NCBI GenBank assembly: GCA_038238915.1
Contig: JBBSFH010000010.1
Span: forward strand, 1 to 64,000
Reading direction: 5' to 3'
Source of the DNA: JAVVHE01 sp038238915
Lineage (GTDB): Bacteria > Pseudomonadota > Alphaproteobacteria > Sphingomonadales > Sphingomonadaceae
DNA: 64,000 nucleotides
The notes beneath the pieces were generated by a model, which made no database searches, was not told the origin of the DNA, and saw nothing but the letters and a program-made list of their open reading frames with translations. This document shows, piece by piece, positions 62,301 through 64,000 of this stretch (its first letter is position 1; every line of letters starts with the position of its first letter). A program made the position numbers and the translations under genes.

Positions 62301-63074
62301 GTCGTTGGCGAGCACGTAGGAGCGCAGCAAAAGCAGGCCGACGGTGCCATTGCTGCCCGCCTTCGGGAGCGCAGCGGGGGTGTTGCTCATGCGGCCGGGC
62401 AGGCGCGGGTGATAGACGCCGGTTTCGGGATATTCGATCGGCGGCGCGGCTTTGAGGTTGCCCTTCCACGCGGCGCGTGCGCCGGTGGCGTAGCGATCGA
62501 CGAGGTTGCGCACGAGCGATTCGAAATTCTCGTCGCTGCCCGACAGCCAATATTGCAGCGTGAGGAAGTAGGCGCGGACATCCTGTGCGGTGCCGGGAAT
62601 AAACTTCAGGATCTTGGGCAGGCGCTTGAGCATCGCCATCTGCCCTGCGCCGGACGACTGGCCGGGCTTCTTGGGCGCGCCGCGCAGTTTCTTGAGCAGC
62701 GCCATCGGGCCCTTGGCGGGGGCATCCATCCGGTACGGGCCGAGCTTGGTGAGCTTGACGACTTCCGCCGCAGACATCGCGCCCACCATCGCGTCGCAGT
62801 CCTCGCGGCGCGCGGTGAGCTGCGGGAGGACTTTGGCGACATGCTCTTCCATGAAGAGCATCGTCGAGATGAGGATGTCGCCCTGCGCGATGTCCTCGTG
62901 GCAGCGCACGAGCGCCTGCGGGTCTGCGGCCCAGTCCGAGGCAGCGTGAAAGCCGATCGTGAGGCCGGGGTTGGCGACCGCGAGGCGAACCTGCGCGCGC
63001 TCCGCCGCACCCGACAGGTGGTTGTCGAGCGTGACGATGACAACTCGCACGGGGGCAACGGTGTCAGCGCGCAT
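59364..63074 (-). CDS. bchH: Magnesium chelatase subunit H
   Basis: A 1236-aa porphyrin-binding subunit that inserts Mg2+ into protoporphyrin IX with BchI and BchD. It begins MRADTVAPVRVVIVTLDNHL and carries the CobN/BchH core, for example AYFLTLQYWLSGSDENFESL, FGTHGALEFMPGKQTGLS and MVLWGCDNMKSEGGQIAQAL. C-terminal EVHVTNTMGWSATADAVDPW is also typical. ATG at 63074 overlaps the bchB end by 11 nt. Length is normal. Confidence 0.95.
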   Translation of the reverse strand: MRADTVAPVRVVIVTLDNHLSGAAERAQVRLAVANPGLTIGFHAASDWAADPQALVRCHEDIAQGDILISTMLFMEEHVAKVLPQLTARREDCDAMVGAMSAAEVVKLTKLGPYRMDAPAKGPMALLKKLRGAPKKPGQSSGAGQMAMLKRLPKILKFIPGTAQDVRAYFLTLQYWLSGSDENFESLVRNLVDRYATGARAAWKGNLKAAPPIEYPETGVYHPRLPGRMSNTPAALPKAGSNGTVGLLLLRSYVLANDAAHYDGVITAFEARGLNVIPAFASGLDARPAIEKFFVANGKPTIDAMVSLTGFSLVGGPAYNDSAAAEEVLASLDRPYLAAHPLEFQTIQAWGASSRGLMPIEATMMVAIPELDGATAPTMFGGRADASGQPCTGCGNRCQFPTSGLARAMHPCPERAHALAAKTARLIELAKSERAERRIGLVIFNFPPNAGAVGSAAYLSVFQSVHATLTRLAAEGYTVEVPASVDALREAILAGNAARYGADANVLARIPTDDHVRREPHLAQIEGQWGPAPGRQQSDGSSIHVLGAQFGNIAVTVQPAFGYEGDPMRLLFEGGFAPTHAFSAFYRWLREDFRAHALLHFGTHGALEFMPGKQTGLSANDWPERLIGDVPNFYIYAANNPSEGTIAKRRAAATLISYLTPPIAHAGLYKGLLDLKATLARWRSGDADREDLATMIQDQASALDLTPATPAWANPEAEVASLAVRLYEYEETLIPSGLHIIGQGTSPEARADLLLEIATGRGLAPTRASIEALVSGSSAKVAQLQSGLPIEEAAPLFADLAAANTHLTHDTELAAIVRALDARYIRPAVGGDVLRTPAILPTGRNLHGFDPYRIPSNFAVQDGALQAQRIIDRHMADGAPYPRSIAMVLWGCDNMKSEGGQIAQALALIGARPRFDNYGRLCGAELVPLAQLARPRIDVIATLSGIFRDLLPLQTRMLAEAAFLAAQADEPAEMNPIRAHALAFQTANGGSLETAALRVFSNAEGTYGANVNQLIDAGCWETGDELADAYQKRKGFAYGMDGRPVSSPRLLDSVLAHVDLAYQNLDSVELGVTTIDQYVDTLGGIAKAVKRAKGGQAAPVYIGDQTQGAGKVRTLAEQVGLETRTRMLNPRWYEGMLEHGFEGVRQIEVHVTNTMGWSATADAVDPWVYQRITETYVLDDAMRTRLAELNPKASARVANRLIEASERKYWTPDAATLAALYAASDEIEDRLEGIAA

Positions 63075-64000
63075 AGTGCGATTTCGCTTCATACAGCGTC
63101 TCGACGCCGATTGCGGCAAGTTGGCGTTCGGCGGCGTATTTCTCGGTGTTCCGTCGCGCTTTGCCGCGCACGAAGAAGGGTATCTTGCGCAGTTCGCGTT
63201 CGGCGTCGGGGTGCCAGGCGACCAAGATTGGGGCTTCGGCGAGACCCCCTCCGTCGGCTTCGCCGCCACCTCCCCCAACGGGGGAGGATCTTAGGTCCTC
63301 CCCCTCTGGGGGAGGTGCCCGAAGGGCGGAGGGGGTTTGGCCGTGGGCACCCAAATGGCTCGCCCCAGCCTCGTCGTGAAACTCGGGGTCTTCGCGGAAC
63401 ATCGTGAGCAGGTGTTCTTCCAGCCCCATCACGAGCGGATGCACCCACGTATCGAACAGCACATTCGCGCCTTCGAAGCCCATTTGCGGCGAGTAGCGCG
63501 CGGGGAAGTCCTGCACATGAACCGGCGCGCTGATGACCGCACACGGGATGCGCAGCCGCTTGGCGATGTGGCGCTCCATCTGCGTGCCGAGGATCAGCTC
63601 GGGCGAGAGTGCCTTGATCGCGTCCTCGACCTCCAGATAATCGTCGGTGATCAGCGGCTCGACACCGTATTTCGCCGCCGCCTCGCGCAGATCGCGGGCG
63701 AATTCGCGGTTGTAGCAACCCAGCCCCACCACCTCGAAGCCGAGTTCTTCGGTGGCAACGCGCGCCGCCGCCATGGCGTGCGTGGCGTCGGCGAAGATGA
63801 AGACGCGCTTGGCGGTGAGATAGGTCGAATCGACCGAACGGCTGTACCACGGGAGGCGACTGGGGGTGCCCGCGAGCGCTTGCGCAGGATCGATCCCCGC
63901 GACGGCGGCGATCTCGGCGATGAAGTCCTTCGTCGCGCCGAAGCCGATCGGGATCGTGCGGACGGTGGGCTGCTTGAACGTGCGCTCGAGCCAACGGCAA
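63064..64000 (-). CDS. bchB: Protochlorophyllide reductase subunit B, 5' end missing
   Basis: The last ~311 codons of bchB; the start lies beyond 64000. BchB pairs with BchN as the catalytic part of dark protochlorophyllide reductase. Visible are the NifK-like region (EELGFEVVGLGCYNREFARD, LGTQMERHIAKRLRIPCAVI, PVHVQDFPARYSPQMGFEGA) and the C-terminal PCP_red domain (AERELRKIPFFVRGKARRNT). Between them is a Pro/Gly-rich insert (APPPEGEDLRSSPVGGGGGE) encoded by a palindromic repeat, so the linker is longer than expected. The frame stays open through it. Confidence 0.95.
   Translation of the reverse strand, partial: CRWLERTFKQPTVRTIPIGFGATKDFIAEIAAVAGIDPAQALAGTPSRLPWYSRSVDSTYLTAKRVFIFADATHAMAAARVATEELGFEVVGLGCYNREFARDLREAAAKYGVEPLITDDYLEVEDAIKALSPELILGTQMERHIAKRLRIPCAVISAPVHVQDFPARYSPQMGFEGANVLFDTWVHPLVMGLEEHLLTMFREDPEFHDEAGASHLGAHGQTPSALRAPPPEGEDLRSSPVGGGGGEADGGGLAEAPILVAWHPDAERELRKIPFFVRGKARRNTEKYAAERQLAAIGVETLYEAKSHYAR
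63245..63335. repeat. GC-rich palindromic repeat (copy 2), in frame within bchB
   Basis: A 91-nt element bounded by CCCCCTCCG (63245-63253) and its complement CGGAGGGGG (63327-63335). Inside are two perfect stems, CCTCCCCC-AAC-GGGGGAGG (63269-63287) and CCTCCCCC-TCT-GGGGGAGG (63297-63315). It shares its architecture and core words with copy 1 beside hemW (CGGCTTCGCCG and CCTCCCCC). It lies in coding sequence and is translated as a Gly/Pro-rich linker. Confidence 0.8.

Noticed and set aside
1..64000. CRISPR array, prophage, insertion sequence or rRNA genes
   Set aside because: No regularly spaced repeats, transposase, integrase with attachment site, phage structural genes or rRNA-like sequence were seen; XerD is the housekeeping recombinase.
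50945..64000. pufLM, pufAB or bchE within the photosynthesis cluster
   Set aside because: No reading frame in this part carries L/M subunit, antenna or radical-SAM cyclase motifs; they must lie outside the window if present.

Overview
The window is GC-rich (roughly two-thirds G+C by eye) chromosomal DNA from an alphaproteobacterium. It most resembles a Sphingomonadales member that is an aerobic anoxygenic phototroph. Supporting this are the right-hand bacteriochlorophyll/reaction-centre cluster with the oxygen-dependent cyclase gene acsF, the ChvG/ChvI-HprK-RapZ-PTS cluster, a PEP-CTERM protein, sigma-EcfG-like and FliA-like regulatory features, and many GTG/TTG starts and 4-nt gene overlaps. 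No phage, transposase, plasmid or CRISPR signal was seen. Almost all of the window is ordinary housekeeping DNA plus the photosynthesis cluster.

Layout. 1-2512: the end of a PEP-CTERM protein with a strong hairpin, a leftward mlaC-DUF4170 pair, a 463-nt divergent spacer with a possible Fis-type HTH remnant, and a MarR-like regulator. 2523-9511: DUF938 methyltransferase-glnD-VOC (leftward), the glyoxalase pair gloA-gloB, a methyltransferase, a small secreted protein and a DJ-1/PfpI hydrolase. 9502-13704: acyl-CoA ligase, hrcA-grpE (leftward) and divergent rph. 13701-19813: a chain of rightward, mostly overlapping genes: rph, an AT-rich membrane-protein gene, rdgB, hemW (preceded by a palindromic repeat), a 45-aa membrane peptide, a large envelope protein, xerD and accA. 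19929-28486: sulfotransferase, mfd, a small AT-rich gene and sdhE (leftward), recG, a FliA-type sigma factor, and a hemerythrin protein behind a candidate general-stress promoter. 28524-32785: an alginate-export-type porin, a ModE-like regulator and a large M28 peptidase.

32843-42581: tRNA-Cys, then the tightly overlapping chvI-chvG-hprK-rapZ-ptsM(IIA)-ptsH-unknown operon, pckA, a secreted protein and an isolated nuoG. 42587-50874: a leftward arginine-succinyltransferase-type operon (M20 hydrolase-astA-astD-serine hydrolase), a ThDP enzyme and a second M28 peptidase.

50945-64000: the photosynthesis cluster, all leftward and mostly overlapping: bchB (5' end off the window), bchH, bchL, bchM, lhaA, puhA, puhB, puhC, a small conserved-position ORF, acsF, puhE and hemA. 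Together these make 5-aminolevulinate, insert Mg into protoporphyrin, methylate it, close ring E aerobically, supply two of the three subunits of dark protochlorophyllide reductase, and assemble the reaction centre H subunit and light-harvesting complex.

The most unusual sequence-level observations are: (i) a family of GC-rich palindromic repeats, one copy directly against the hemW start and another translated in frame inside bchB; (ii) two AT-rich small genes fitted almost seamlessly into housekeeping operons; (iii) a nuoG standing alone; and (iv) an unrecognised protein ending the PTS operon where enzyme I might be expected. I did not find a clear undescribed multi-gene system.
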